Source: Marvania coccoides (taxonomy: Eukaryota > Chlorophyta > Trebouxiophyceae > Chlorellales > Chlorellaceae). From it: a stretch of 64,000 bases of DNA. The stretch is taken from the NCBI GenBank assembly GCA_963854735.1, contig OY978102.1:124001-188000 (forward strand), in the 5' to 3' direction. Shown here one piece after another: positions 43,512 through 55,000 of this stretch (positions are counted from its first letter, which is position 1; every line of letters starts with the position of its first letter). Below the pieces are notes generated by a model, which ran no database searches, was not told the origin of the DNA, and saw only the letters and a program-made list of their open reading frames with translations. The position numbers and the translations under genes are program-made.

Positions 43512-45980
43512 TTAATCCGCCTGCATCGATCCGCTGGACCCTCCCGCGTCTGCTTGCATCGCCCCCAGTGCAGGCAGCGTATCCATCCTGCCCGACCCTC
43601 CGCCGCCTCCGTTCCGCCGCTCCCTCATCACACGGTCGCCAGGCCGCCCAGGGCGCCTACCGTGCCCGCCAGGCCCATCTCCTCCACGAGGATACGCCCC
43701 CCCGGGTCCCCGCGGGCCCTCGCCCCTCTCAGGTCGCTCCGGGCGGTCGCGATCTCCCGGAGCTTGGCGCTGAATGAGATCGTGGCGCATCATGGCGGCC
43801 CGCACCAGCAGTGCGCGCGTGCCGCGGAGGTACTGCTGCGCTGCGTCCAGCGCGGCGCGGTAGGTGGCGGCGCGTGCGTCTTCCTTGGTGCAGAGCAGCG
43901 CGCTGGCGGAGGCGTCTATGCGCCCTGTGACGTCGTTAGAGGCGATCAGCGCGGCCAGCTCGCGCTCCATAGAGCTGCATGGCGGAGAATAGAAGTGAAA
44001 TGGTTACTTTTCAGCGATATTTTGGTCGGATAGAGGTAAAAACAAATGCGAGCTACTCCAGCTACCGGTGGAAAAGTGTGCAAAAGTTTTTTTCCCCCCT
44101 CAAAGCATCATGGTGGGAAGAAAAGAATCAAGTATGCATTGGCATTAGAGTATATCAGCGAGAGAGCAAAGCTAAGCTTGAATCAAATAAACCCTCCCTC
44201 CCCACCCCGTCCCCCAAAAATATATAGATAGATATATAAACTCACTCGACGTCTGTGTCAAAGGTGGCGGCCATGGCCTGCAGGTCCAGCGACGCAAACG
44301 GCCGCGTGTACTGCGCCATCGCGCGCGCCCTGATGGCCTTGTACAGCCCTTCCACGTGCGCCCCCAAGAAGGGGTCAAGCGCCAGCACCGGGCGCAGCCG
44401 CCCCAGCGCCGCCAGCGCCTCGCCGTACCGCGAAGCATGGATGTGCTGCACCGCGTCGCGCACCTCTTGGGGCGCCGCCCCCAGCATCTCCCTGAAAATG
44501 GCGGGCTCCACCACCTTGGTTGCCACGTCAGCACGGTCCATCGTGGCCAGCACGCACAGCGTGCCATAGGTGGCCACGTCACCAGGGGACACCGTCGCGC
44601 ACAGTGCGGGGTCGACCTTGGAGGGGAGGGAGGTCAGGGCCAGCGCCGCCAGCTTAAACTTGCCCTGCAAACAACAGGTATACACAATTTGATATTTACG
44701 AGCGACAGTAATATTAAAAAAATGGCATTGGCTGAGGTTGTGAGACCCGATGAGTTTTGGGTTTTGATGCTGACCTGCGCAAGGTGGGCCACGCCGTGGC
44801 TGGCCCGCATCGCTGAGAGGGCGTCGACGTCAATTTCAGCGGGCGGCAGGGCCTCCACTTTCTGGGCGTAGGTGCCCACGTGCATGTTTTGGCCCAGCTC
44901 CACTGCACAGCGCACCACCCTGAAAAAAGGGGGGTTAACATAAAATGAAAAATGGTGAGCTTTGGCCAGAGTATTGGAAAGAGCCGATGGTGAAAAAATG
45001 AATATATTATGTGTGCTACACTAGTCGCATGAGTGTAATAAGAGAGGTATTGAATGCGTATACGAGAGCACAGCCCATCGCAACCGAAAATACTAAAAAC
45101 ATCTTCTTTATTGAATGAATACGCTACTAACAAATAATTAAAAAAAAAAAAAAAAAAATGCCATCGCCACTCACTTGATGCACATTTCCACAATGTGCTG
45201 CGAGGAGGTGCAGTAGTCCCGGATGCGCAGGTACTGCCGAAACGCCTCAGGAACGTCTCCCCGCTGGTACATCAGGTCTCCTATTGCCAGGTGGCTGGTC
45301 CGGATGCCGCCTTTGACAAGGTTGGACCGGGCGGAGGCCAGCTCAGCCTCCAGAGCCTCATGCCGGTGGTGGAAGGCGGCGTCCGTCTCCTCGGCCCAGT
45401 TGCTGTGGGGAAATAAGGTTAAAAACGAGTAGATATGCTGTAAACATGTGGGGATATTGGGAACATGACGATGATGGAGTACTGCATGCATAGTTTTGTT
45501 TTATCTTGCTTTGTGTTTGCTTGCCTGTCGTACGTGTACTCGGGCCCGGCGCGGGAATCGATCTTCCCCATGACCTCCTGGTACTTTGCGGTGTTGAGGG
45601 TCTGGAAAGGAAAAGAGAGCGACAAGGGTGGGTGAGAGGTGCGGTGCGGGGGGGGGCGGTGGTCACGCTGATTACAAAACCAATGCGGAGAAGACTCTAG
45701 ATGGCCCGATGTGCAGGGTTCTGAAGCAATTAATGCGCCCGATAGTGAGCTTGCCTTTTTCAGCTCGTCCGCGGCCAGCTTGAGGGCCTCAAGTTCCAGA
45801 GACTGGCCAGCGGAGATAGAGGCAATGTGCATGAGGCGGAAGATCTTGGCATGGCCGAAGTAGCTGCTGGCGTAGGCCTGCAGGGGCGAGAGGTTGATGA
45901 GAGGCCTTGAACGAGAAAAATAAGCGGGTTTTACGCAAGCATACCTCAAGATCAAATCCTTGGGGGGCGTCCACTTCCAT
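43512..45980 (-). CDS. CSN1: COP9 signalosome subunit 1
   Basis: Seven exons (45980-45945, 45877-45755, 45601-45525, 45402-45175, 44919-44775, 44664-44246, 43974-43512) give 496 aa. Two consecutive introns have GC donors (AAAAG|GCAAGC and GACAG|GCAAGC). Family stretches include YASSYFGHAKIFRLMHIA, RTSHLAIGDLMYQRGDVPEA, RIRDYCTSSQHIVEMCIK, the PCI domain with ATYGTLCVLATMDRADVATK, LYKAIRARAMAQYTRPFASL and ELAALIASNDVTGRIDASA. CSN1 is a scaffold subunit of the complex that removes NEDD8 from cullins. The last 90 residues are unusually rich in Gly, Pro, Arg and Asp (GPGGHGRRPGRPGD) and are specific to this lineage as far as I can see. Confidence 0.93.
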
Positions 45981-46363
45981 TTGGAAACGCTGTGGGTCGC
46001 CTACGATTTGCGCAATGTGGATATATTTGATTTTCGGGTTAAAAGCGATTAGCGAGCAGTGATCAATCAGATTTCGATCAAGCGACAAACAAAAAAATAA
46101 AATAAAACGCGCATTCCCACAGCGCCTGGCAGAATTTATCAAAGCACACAATAGCTGCCGAGGAGCGTTTCCAGGAGGGGAAAAAAAAACGCACGACGCC
46201 GTGCCCAGCAGTCTTAAATTGAGAGAGGGACTCTCTCAGTTTTAAATTTGGTTTTCAAAAATTAAGCCGCCTTTATAAAAAATTATTTAGTTTGTATGCA
46301 GCATGTGAAGTAACGAACCAGTGTGCCCACGCCTGAGCTCGCCGGACCAACCAAAAAACGACC
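45981..46363. promoter_or_regulatory. Divergent promoter region
   Basis: About 380 bp between the CSN1 and RING-BRCT start codons, including a palindromic GAGAGGGACTCTCTC near 46221-46235. Both promoters must lie here; no TATA box assigned. Confidence 0.35.
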
Positions 46364-48687
46364 ATGGCAGCTCAAATTCTACACGATCACGTCACGGGGT
46401 TGGCGAAGGAGCTGGAGTGCTCCATCTGGTACGTATCTATCACAATCATTGTCATTATGACAATGTCCGGTGCGTGGACTGATGCGCTCACCCCCCATTT
46501 TCACTTCTCTAAACCCTCTGCAGCCTGTCGGTTATGGGCGTCCCTGTGGCTCGCCTCCCCTGCTGCCACTACTTTTGCCAGTAAGATGTGCACTTCTTCC
46601 CTCCTGCCAACCTGCGAGGGCACTCAAACTCACTTGGATATTGTCAATTTTTCAGGGGCTGCATCACCGAGAGCATTCGCCACTCCCCAGCCTGCCCGGT
46701 CTGCAAGGCCAGGGCCACGCGGCGCGACATCGCGGCAGACCCCACCATGGACCGCGTCGTGGCCGCCTTCAAAGGCATGCACGACCAGCAGGGGGCTCTG
46801 GCGGCGGCAGCGGAGGATGACGGTTGCAATGCCATTCCCTGGCTGCAGGGCGTCGACGACGCCGCCTTTAAGTCGCCCTCCAAGTCCCTCTCGGGCACAG
46901 CCATCGAGAGACTGCGCGGCAAGCGCGCGGGCAGCGCTTCCCCGGCCACAGTCACTCGCAAGCAGCGACCGGCAAGAAACACTGAAGAAGGGGGGGTGGA
47001 GGCTGCGGCTGCGGCCAAACCCGCTGCGGTGAAGCCCCAGGAGGAGAAGATGGGGGCAGGGAAGAAACGGCGGGAGACTGGCGGGTCCCAATCGATCCAC
47101 AAATGGCTGAAAAAGGGCGGGAGCAGCAAGGCGGCGGCGCCGACGCCCACTGCAGCTGAGGAGGCGGAAAATGAGGTTGTCGTGGAGGTGGAGCCCGTGT
47201 CGGCTGCTGCGCCTGCGGAACCAGCGTCCCCCACGCACTGGGCCTCCCCCATGGACGCTCTGATCGGCACAGAGGACGCCACCAAGCGGCTGGACGACAT
47301 CGTGGCGGGATTAGTCGCCTACAGCCTCCCCACTGGCGGGGATGCCCCCGCTGCTGCGTTCATGCGCTCCCCAGGCAAAGAGAACGCCGTCGCCGCCACC
47401 CGCAGGAACCCTGACCTGCCTGCAGCAGCAGAAACGGCTGGAGAGGAAAAGAAGGGTGAACGCGTGAGCCGCAGCAGTGCTGCCGCTGTTGCTACAGCTG
47501 CTGCCGTAGCGGCAGCGCTTGTGGAGGAGGATGCGGAGGAGAGAAAAGAGGAGGCGGCGGCGGCGGCGGGTGGGCGCAGCGACAGGCGTCGCATTCCTAC
47601 GAGGCTGCTGCCGTGGGGGTGCTCTCTGTGCACGTTCGAAAACAAGGGCAGCGACGGAGCCTGCCGGATGTGCGGCACGCATAAAGGCGCGGAAGAGGCG
47701 CCCGCCGCTGCGGTGGCGGCCGCGGCGGCAGCAGAGATTGCTGCGAGTGGCGGGAAAGGGAAGGGCGCTGCCGGCAAAAAGAAGGAGCCGCCGGCGGCGG
47801 CGGCAGTGTCCAGGAGGAGCTCTGGAAGGGACCGCGACCGCCGCAGGCAGGGGAAACTGACTGGAGGCAAGCCCAAGGCGCGGGCTGCCGCCGCGGCAGC
47901 GGCTGTCGCTCCCAAGGCGGAGAAAAGGGAGGAGCCCACCACTGCTGCTGCTGCTGCCGCTGCCGCTGCTGAAAACATCAACCAGGAGAAGGCTGAGGCT
48001 GGCGGTTGGAGCGGCGGGCGCACCGCGTGGGTGCTGCTGGGGTCTGCGCTGGACGCTGGCGGGCGGGAGGAGCTGCGCACGCTGGCTTCCCTCTCGGGGG
48101 CGACGGTGGCGGAGACCTGGGGGCCCAAGGTGACCCACGTCATCTGCGGTACACCCAAATCCGAGGGCAGCACAAGCGCCACGTCCCCGCCCGCCAAACG
48201 CACCTTCAAGTACCTCATGGGGATGCTGGGAGGGCGACAGGTGTTGACGGCCGGTTGGGTGGCTGCGTGCCTCGCTGCTGGACGTGCTGTGGAAGCTGCG
48301 CCCTTTCAGGTGCGCCCAGGGGTGGACCAGGACGGCGCGGGGGCGTCGCTGCTGCGGGGGTACGAGGTCATGCTGCATGGAGACTTTATTAACCGAGGCC
48401 GCATGATGGAACTTCTGAAAGCCGCCGGAGCTGTCGTAGTGACCCGCCTGCCCACGCAGGGAGCCTCGGTGAAGGGCAGCACTGCAGCCCCGGGCGGCGT
48501 GGTGCTGCTGGAGGCGCCGGACGGGTCCCCAGCGGCAGCGGGATTTGCGGCGGCGGTGGCCGCGGAACCGTGGTTTGCTAAAGCGCAGGCTGCTGGGGTG
48601 CCGGTAGTGTCGCACAGGTGGGTCAGCGACAGCGTGGCAGGGCTTGAGGTGTGCGCGCTGGGGGAGTACGTGATAGGAGGAAAGTAG
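46364..48687 (+). CDS. BRCA1/BARD1-like RING, RanBP2-finger and tandem-BRCT protein
   Basis: Exons 46364-46428, 46524-46580 and 46656-48687, GT-AG and phase-consistent, give 717 aa. The RING is split across all three exons: LECSICLSVMGVPVARLPCC, HYFCQGCITE, PACPVCKA (C3HC4). A long Ala/Glu/Lys-rich linker with SPGKENA contains a RanBP2-type zinc finger, WGCSLCTFENKGSDGACRMC (about 360-380). Two C-terminal BRCT repeats follow (about 494-590 and 605-717), with TAWVLLGSAL, KVTHVICGTP, VLTAGWVAACLAAGRA, then LRGYEVMLHGDF and VVSHRWVSDSVAG. Plant BRCA1 and BARD1 have a RING, an extended PHD and two BRCTs. Here a RanBP2 finger sits in the middle and no PHD is seen. The inferred role is nuclear DNA-damage ubiquitin ligase. 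Confidence 0.85.
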
Positions 48688-49331
48688 AAGAGTATACGAG
48701 TAGAACAAATGTATACTAAGGTTTCGAAGAAGAAGTGCGGCATTTTGTCGGTGGTGTCGAGATGTAACATTCCTACTCCTGAAAGGAGGAGGGTATGAGA
48801 GTGGATTGTATTTTGTGCCTACATGGCATTGTTTTCGGTGTGGCGTCGTGGTTGGGAGAGGGCTAGGAGGACGGTGAAATAAGATGAAGTTAGCTGCTGG
48901 CGTTGTTTGCATGTTTTTTTTTTATACCTTTGCTTTGTGAGTCTGTTCTTGAACCAGCGATTGAGCGGAACTCGTACATTCAATTGGTGGTGGTGGTGAT
49001 AATCTTTATTCATTTTATTTTACATGTAAAAATTGGTTTGCATAACGAATGAGATTTGCAGCAGAACGCGCCTGTGGCAGTCGTCTTCTCTTCAGAAATG
49101 CTAGGCGCCAGTTCTGCCCCACTGGAGGGAGTGTCAGGCAGCACGCAGAGATCCTCGTGTGAGAATCGGCAGAGCGCGGTAACCAGGGCTATTCTGAAGC
49201 GTCTCTGGGCGTTTTTTTATCATTCTCTCTCCGCAAGCCGCATCGCCCACCGAGCACGCCTCCGGCATCCCGTTGTTATCGCTTCATTGCCATTTCGTGC
49301 GTAACCGTCACCTAATCGCAGCTGCTGCCTC
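48688..49331. other. Convergent spacer
   Basis: About 640 bp holding the 3' UTRs of the BRCT gene and NC2alpha, with a T run near 48914 and a GGTGGTGGTGGT stretch near 48986. No gene supported. Confidence 0.35.
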
Positions 49332-50069
49332 TCACTCGTCGTAGTCCTCCTCCTCTGCAGCCTGCCCAGGAGCAACGGCCAAAAAGTGGGGAGCGCCAAA
49401 GTCCACCGGCAAGGCAGCAGCAGCGGCCTCCAACGCATCGCTGCCCCCTAGCCCCGCTGCCACTTCCTCCAACGCGTTTTCTACCTCTCCAACAGCTGTT
49501 TCAGGGCCCTTGCGCCCCCTGCCGCGGCCGCCGCCCCGCCCGCCACGAGGGGCTTTGGCTGCCGGCTGGCCGTCGCCGCCGGTGGCAGCCTTGCGAGAGC
49601 GCTTGGGTGCGGCAGCAGGGGTTTCGGAGGGGTCGTATTCATCAGAAGGAGGCAGGTCAGGCGCCGACGCTGCAACTTCCTTGCAGAAATCGAGCAGAGG
49701 GTCCGAAAAAATGGCCGCTTTGCTGCATAGGCATGGATAAAATTGTAGTGAGGTTAGGCGACGGGTGTCGGGCGAGGCTAAATCGATGGTTTGTGGGGAA
49801 AAGGCTTACAGATGAGCTGCTGAAATGGTGCGAGCGTTGCGGTTGCTGGCGACGTCTGTAGCCGAGTCGACTAGGGTGGACAAGAACTGTTCGAGTGCGC
49901 ACGCTGTAGCAATGGAAATTGAGCATGAGTTAGTATTTGAAAGGGTTCGATGGAAATATGACGACCTACAGACAAGATATGTTGAGGCTGCTGCGACCTT
50001 GCCCACATCCTGATCGCTCTGCATGATCTTTTTAATCCTGCCTTGAAATGCCGTGGATTTCAGCGACAT
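49332..50069 (-). CDS. NC2 alpha (DRAP1), transcription corepressor subunit
   Basis: Exons 50069-49970, 49903-49810 and 49722-49332, GT-AG and phase-consistent, give 194 aa. The histone fold spans exons 1-3: AFQGRIKKIMQSDQDVGKVA, ASTYLVSCALEQFLSTLVDS, then NRNARTISAAHLKAAIFSDP and LLDFCKEVA. This matches NC2alpha, which pairs with NC2beta (Dr1) and binds TBP on promoters to block TFIIA and TFIIB. The tail has a basic KRSRKAA, a Gly/Arg-rich GGRGGGRGRGRKG and an acidic end EEEDYDE. The long third exon has no ATG in frame, so the gene is easy to miss. Nuclear. Confidence 0.88.
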
Positions 50070-50670
50070 TTTTGGCAGATGCTTGACTTGATGAGGTTTA
50101 AGATATGAATTAAGGAGCTTGGATGGCTTCTATGATGCAGATATTGATACATTATTAGTTAAACGATAATACTAGCTGAACTCAAGTTCATAAGGGTAAA
50201 GTTGCAAAAGAAATCCTCAAGGAGCCGGTGAGAAGCTACTGTATTATATTACCAATCTGCTAAAACTATTTCTTGGCGTACACTGCGAGTCTACTGAGGA
50301 CTCTCGGTGGTAGAATTATGAGAGCGAAAAGTAAACTGATTTTAAATCAACGCCATGTACTTAAATAACAGGTTGCCCGACTCATTTGCGCTGTTAACAG
50401 AGCCGAAGCATAACTTCAGGCCACCCGGCTAGCTCGCAGTGCACGCTCTTATAATTTTACAGAACGAGCGCATGCAATGCGTGAATGATTGCAAATGAAA
50501 ACAACGGGATCGTCATATTTATTTATTTATTAACTGATAAAAAAAATAGAATGCCAAGAATTCCAACTTTAGCGGACCCAGATTCATTAACACAAACAAA
50601 AAAACTAAAGTATCAAAAACAAGTGCAGATAATTTAAGCGGGAATGAAGAAACGTGGTTTTTTACTGCGT
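50070..50670. other. Spacer between two minus-strand genes
   Basis: About 600 bp, AT-rich with A/T runs near 50515-50620. It contains the NC2alpha promoter and the 3' UTR of the next gene. No gene supported. Confidence 0.35.
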
Positions 50671-51709
50671 TCATATTGTTGCCGCCGCCGCCGCCGCCGC
50701 AGCTGACGCAGCCTTTTCCTTGATAGACACCGCCATCATGCCACCCACCAGCGCCGCTATCCCCAGAGCAATCATTAGCAAGTACATGAGCCATGACAGC
50801 ACCCCACTCTCTTCCTCTCTGCACACAATAAAAGAAAAAGATCATGAATCCAAAAAGCTTCTAAAAACTAAATTAGTGTCGATACGAATGAAATATCCTG
50901 CGCCTTCCGCACCTCTCCTGCGCCGCCTGCGCCTTGGCCCTCGCCTTGGACCGCTCCATCTCCCGTTGCGCCGCGCTGATGGCCAAGCTGGCCCGCCGCT
51001 GTGCCTGCTGCGGCGCCGAAGCCTGCAGCGCCGCAAACGCCGCGCGCCGCTGCCGCAGCCCCTCCGCCGCCTCTGCTGCCGCTTTCTTCGCAGCAGCGCC
51101 CATGACAGCCGTGGGAGACCTCGCGTCTGTGCTCATTCGGCGGCCGGTGGACGGGCGGCTGTCTAGGCTGGCGCGGCCGCTCAACGGGGAAGGCGACGGG
51201 CCAGAGCCCTTGGGGGTGAGCCTTGGGTGCTCTCCGATGGGGCCCGAAGAGGACAGCCGTGTTTTAATGGGCTTTAGATCTGCAGCGGCACCCTCTAGCT
51301 GTTGCTGGGGCGTTTGGGTGCAGGCGTCTACTTTGGCGCCGGCTGTGGTCGTAGTAGGGCTCAGGGTGGAAAGGAGGCCGTTTGGTTCTTTCTTTTCGAG
51401 GGATTTGGGGGTTGGTTGGATGTCTGGTGTTTGAGTGGCTTCAGTAACTGCCAGAGAGGCGGAAGGGGCGGAAGGAGTGGACGGCGGGCCGGCCATTGAA
51501 CCTCCAGGGGCTGCCTGAGCGGCCATGAAGGCGGTGAGCGCCTCGTGCTGCTCCCTCACTGCGCTTTCGAGACCTCCCAGTCGGTCGAGAAGTTTCTCCA
51601 GCACCTCGTTGGCTGTCGCGCTGTCGTTGGCCTTTGGCGATGCGCTGGTCTCTTCCGGGGCTGACACCAGCTGCGCCGGGGCCTCGGCACCGTCTGCTGA
51701 CAGCGGCAT
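50671..51709 (-). CDS. Coiled-coil, single-span membrane protein (unknown family)
   Basis: Exons 51709-50913 and 50818-50671 with a GT-AG phase-2 intron give 314 aa. The N-terminal MPLSADGAEAPAQLV leads to a coiled coil (ANEVLEKLLDRLGGLESAVR, EQHEALTAFMAAQ). A Pro/Ser/Thr-rich middle follows, with many SP and TP sites. A second Ala/Arg/Gln-rich helix (about 225-265) precedes EEESGVLSWL and one hydrophobic span (LMYLLMIALGIAALVGGMMA). The short Ala-rich C-terminus is about 18 residues. Topology suggests a tail-anchored or near-C-terminal anchored organelle protein. No family recognised. A fragment of its 5' end is duplicated at 16860-17000. Confidence 0.7.
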
Positions 51710-52030
51710 TCGAATAATGAGCAATCAATCAGAACTTTGATTACAAATCCAAGCTTTTGGAGTGTCGGTGCCAATTACAGACGAGAGATGGCTTGCACAA
51801 ATTGATCAAATTAAAAAAATGCAGCGTATAGCCGTTTCGAGCCACTTTTTCGAAAGAAATGCATCCCGCGTTTTTTTGAGAGTTTTTCAGAAGTATTCCT
51901 CGCTGTTCACACCATTTTGCAATTTGCCACATACCACATCCCGTCCTCGGGCCTACTGACGAGGAAATATCGCCTCGTCGTCAATTTTCTCAGAGGCCAG
52001 ATCACTTGAAAACGCAATGTTCCCTGAATA
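51710..52030. promoter_or_regulatory. Divergent promoter region
   Basis: About 320 bp between outward-facing starts of the membrane protein and VPS15. The left 60 bp are the part duplicated at 16.9-17.0 kb. Confidence 0.4.
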
Positions 52031-55000
52031 ATGGGCAACCAGGCCAGCAGAGCGGGGGCCACTGGCCCCGACCTGGCCGACCTCCCAGACGTGGTGCTGA
52101 AGCGCTCTCTGGGCGGTTCCAGGTTTTTCAAAACGACGCTGTGCCTTCATGACGAGGGCGGCCTGGTGGTGGTCAAAAGCTACCGCAGGGCAGAGGACGC
52201 GGCAGCAGACGTGCGGCGCTACGAAGATCAGGTGGTGGCCATCCGCAGCGCCCTCGCTTCGATCCCCGATCCCCACATTTGGCCAACCCAGCGAGTGTAC
52301 CACACCGACCGCTCTGTGCACCTCGTAAGCTCGCTTAATGACGCCAAATTTTATTTTCAGTAACCCTCGCTGCATTAAATGCATCTAGGGACACTTTTCA
52401 TCGTAAAGAAATTGAGTTTATTTGTGTGTTTTTGTAATATTTGAATTTTTGCAGGTGAGGCAGTACCTCGGTGCGTCTCTGGCGGCGCGCACCACCTCCC
52501 GCCCCTTCCTTACCGCCGCAGAGAAGCGCTGGCTGGGGTACCAGCTGCTGATGGCTGTGGCTCAGGCGCACTCGGCAGGAGTGCACCATGGCGACATCAA
52601 GTCTGAAAACGCACTAATCACGTCGTGGGGGTGGCTCATGCTGGCGGACTTTGCGCCCTACAAACCCACCATGCTTCCTGCCGACAACCCCGTAAGAAAA
52701 TCGCGTTTTTTTGGCCAACAATATGAAATTTCTGTGTCAAACCAAATAGGCCAATTTTGTACTAATTTGAACGCTGTTTGGTCTCCCTGCAGGCCGATTT
52801 CTCATTTTTCTTTGATACCAGCAGCCGGCGCAAGTGTTACCTCGCTCCTGAGCGCTTTTTTGACTCCACCGGCCCCGCTCCCCCCGCCACCGCCCCTCTC
52901 ACCGCTGCCATGGACGTTTTCGCGGCGGGGTGCGTCATCGCCGAGCTCTTCGCCGATGGGGAGCCGCTGTTTGACTACTCGCGGCTGCTGGCATTCAGGA
53001 GGGGGGCATTTGACCCCGGTTCGGCGATAAGCACGTTGGGCCCAGGGGTGGCTGCTGTGGTGGCACACATGACGCAGCTGGACCCCACAGCGCGCCTCCC
53101 TGCCGCAGCCTACGTCCAAATGTTCTCCGAGCAGGTAAACCCGCATTTTTTTTTAATGCTTTTTCCTCCCTTCAATTACCCACCGTTATATGTACAATTG
53201 ATGGGGCGCTGAGGACATGTGTACGTTGACACAATTCCTATACTAACGAGTGGATTGTGTTGTATTGCAGGTCATGGACCCGGCTGTGCCTCGGGCGGTG
53301 CGTCCTTTCTTGGCCAGCGTTCTTTGCCTGGACCCCTCATCTCGAGCGGAAGCAGTGGCTGCAGGCTATCCAGCGCTGCGGGACGAGCTAGACAGCCACC
53401 CCGCTACACCCTCTCACGTAATAAGAGGCAGCCTGCCAGAAAAAATTGAGATGAAAAACGAGATAGCTGCGGAGAAAGAGGAGCAGCAGCGGCGGCACTC
53501 TGAGGGAGAGGGAGTGGGCACCCGCAGTGGTGGCGCTGCAGCGAGCCAGATGTACGCCCAGGCCGCTGCATTGCTGGTGGAAGCCAAGGCCGCTGTGGCT
53601 GGCTTGGGGGCGGAAAAGAGCGCAGCAGCAGGGGTGGAGGTGGCTGTAGAACCGCGCTCGTTTCACTGCCAACAGCAGCAACAGCAGCACGCGTTGGAGG
53701 AGGAAGACGATGTGGTGGGAGAGGTGATGGGCGGTGCTTCCATGCGGTCGCCGCTCCGCACCTTCTCCCGCGCGCCCAGGAGCCAGGCAGCCGCTGATGA
53801 GGCAGCAGCAGCCGCTGCGGCAGAAGAGGAAAGGCCCAACGATGGGTTGGTGGTGCTGCTGGGCCTGCTATGCTCCGTGCTGCGAGGGTGCACCCACCAG
53901 AGCACCCGCGTGCGCCTGATTGGGCAGCTCTGCGACTGTGCGGTGCGGTGTGGTGACGACGAAGCCAGACAGCAGCGGGCGATTCCGCAGCTGGTGGCGG
54001 CAGCCGCAGAGCAGCAATTTTCCGCCGCGCGGTGCGCCGCGCTGAAGGCGCTGCCGCGGGTGGCTGCGCGGGTGCGGCGCGTGCCTCCTGGGGACGCCAG
54101 AGCGTTTGCTGATTACATGCTGCCGGCGCTTTCAAGGCTGCCCACCGACGCTGAGCCCTGGGTGCAAACCCAGTACGCAGCAGTACGTAGTGATTTTCAC
54201 CTTTTAACCAATTAATTTTGTTGTTTTCGAGCGTATATATATTTTTATCCCTTGAAATTTTCCGACTCGCAAGATCCTCAACTTGCATTGTATACTCATT
54301 TTTTCAAGCAGGTGCTCGCCACTCTGGCCGTGCAGGCGCGTAGCGTGGTCGAAAGGGTGCAGCGCGGGGGCTCCACCGCCGCCGCCGCCGCCGGCAGCGG
54401 CGCCGCCCGAGGCGTTGTGCACTACGACGAAGAGCTAGGTCGCCTGCGGGTGGGGGTGGAACGCGCGGTGCACGACCTACTTGTGGGCGCACACCCCGGC
54501 CCCAAACTCGCGCTGCTGGCCCACTTAGCGGAGCTCGCAGACGTGCTGGGGCGGAGAGATTCTGCCGATGGGCTGCTCCCTGCCCTGCTGACGCTGTTCA
54601 ACTGCAGGGAGTGGGAGGTGCGGCGGGCGCTGTACTCCAGGCTAGGGGGCGTGTGCCCTGCGCTGGGGCCCCAAGGCGTCGCTTTTTTGCTGCCGTTTTT
54701 GGATCGGATGTTGTCAGATCCTGAGCCGGCAGCGGTGGCGGCAGCGGCAGGCCTGCTGTCGGGGCTGTGCCGCGAGGACCTGCTGCGGCAGCGCCACGTG
54801 CTGGCTGCAGCCGGGAAAGTGGCGGGCGCGGGCCTGCTGCGACACGAGTGCACTGCGGTGAGAGCAGCGGTGGCGGAGTTCATCACAGCGGCGGCTGCGG
54901 CGCTGCCGCCGGTGGCCACCCGCGCGCTGCTGCTCCCCGCCCTTCGGCCCTACCTCGCAAAGCCCCCCGAAGGGCTGCACGACGTAGCAGCGGTCGTGGC

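Noticed and set aside
47311..48912. Minus-strand 533-codon frame opposite the BRCT gene
   Set aside because: Arg/His/Pro/Ser-rich antisense shadow of the plus-strand gene.
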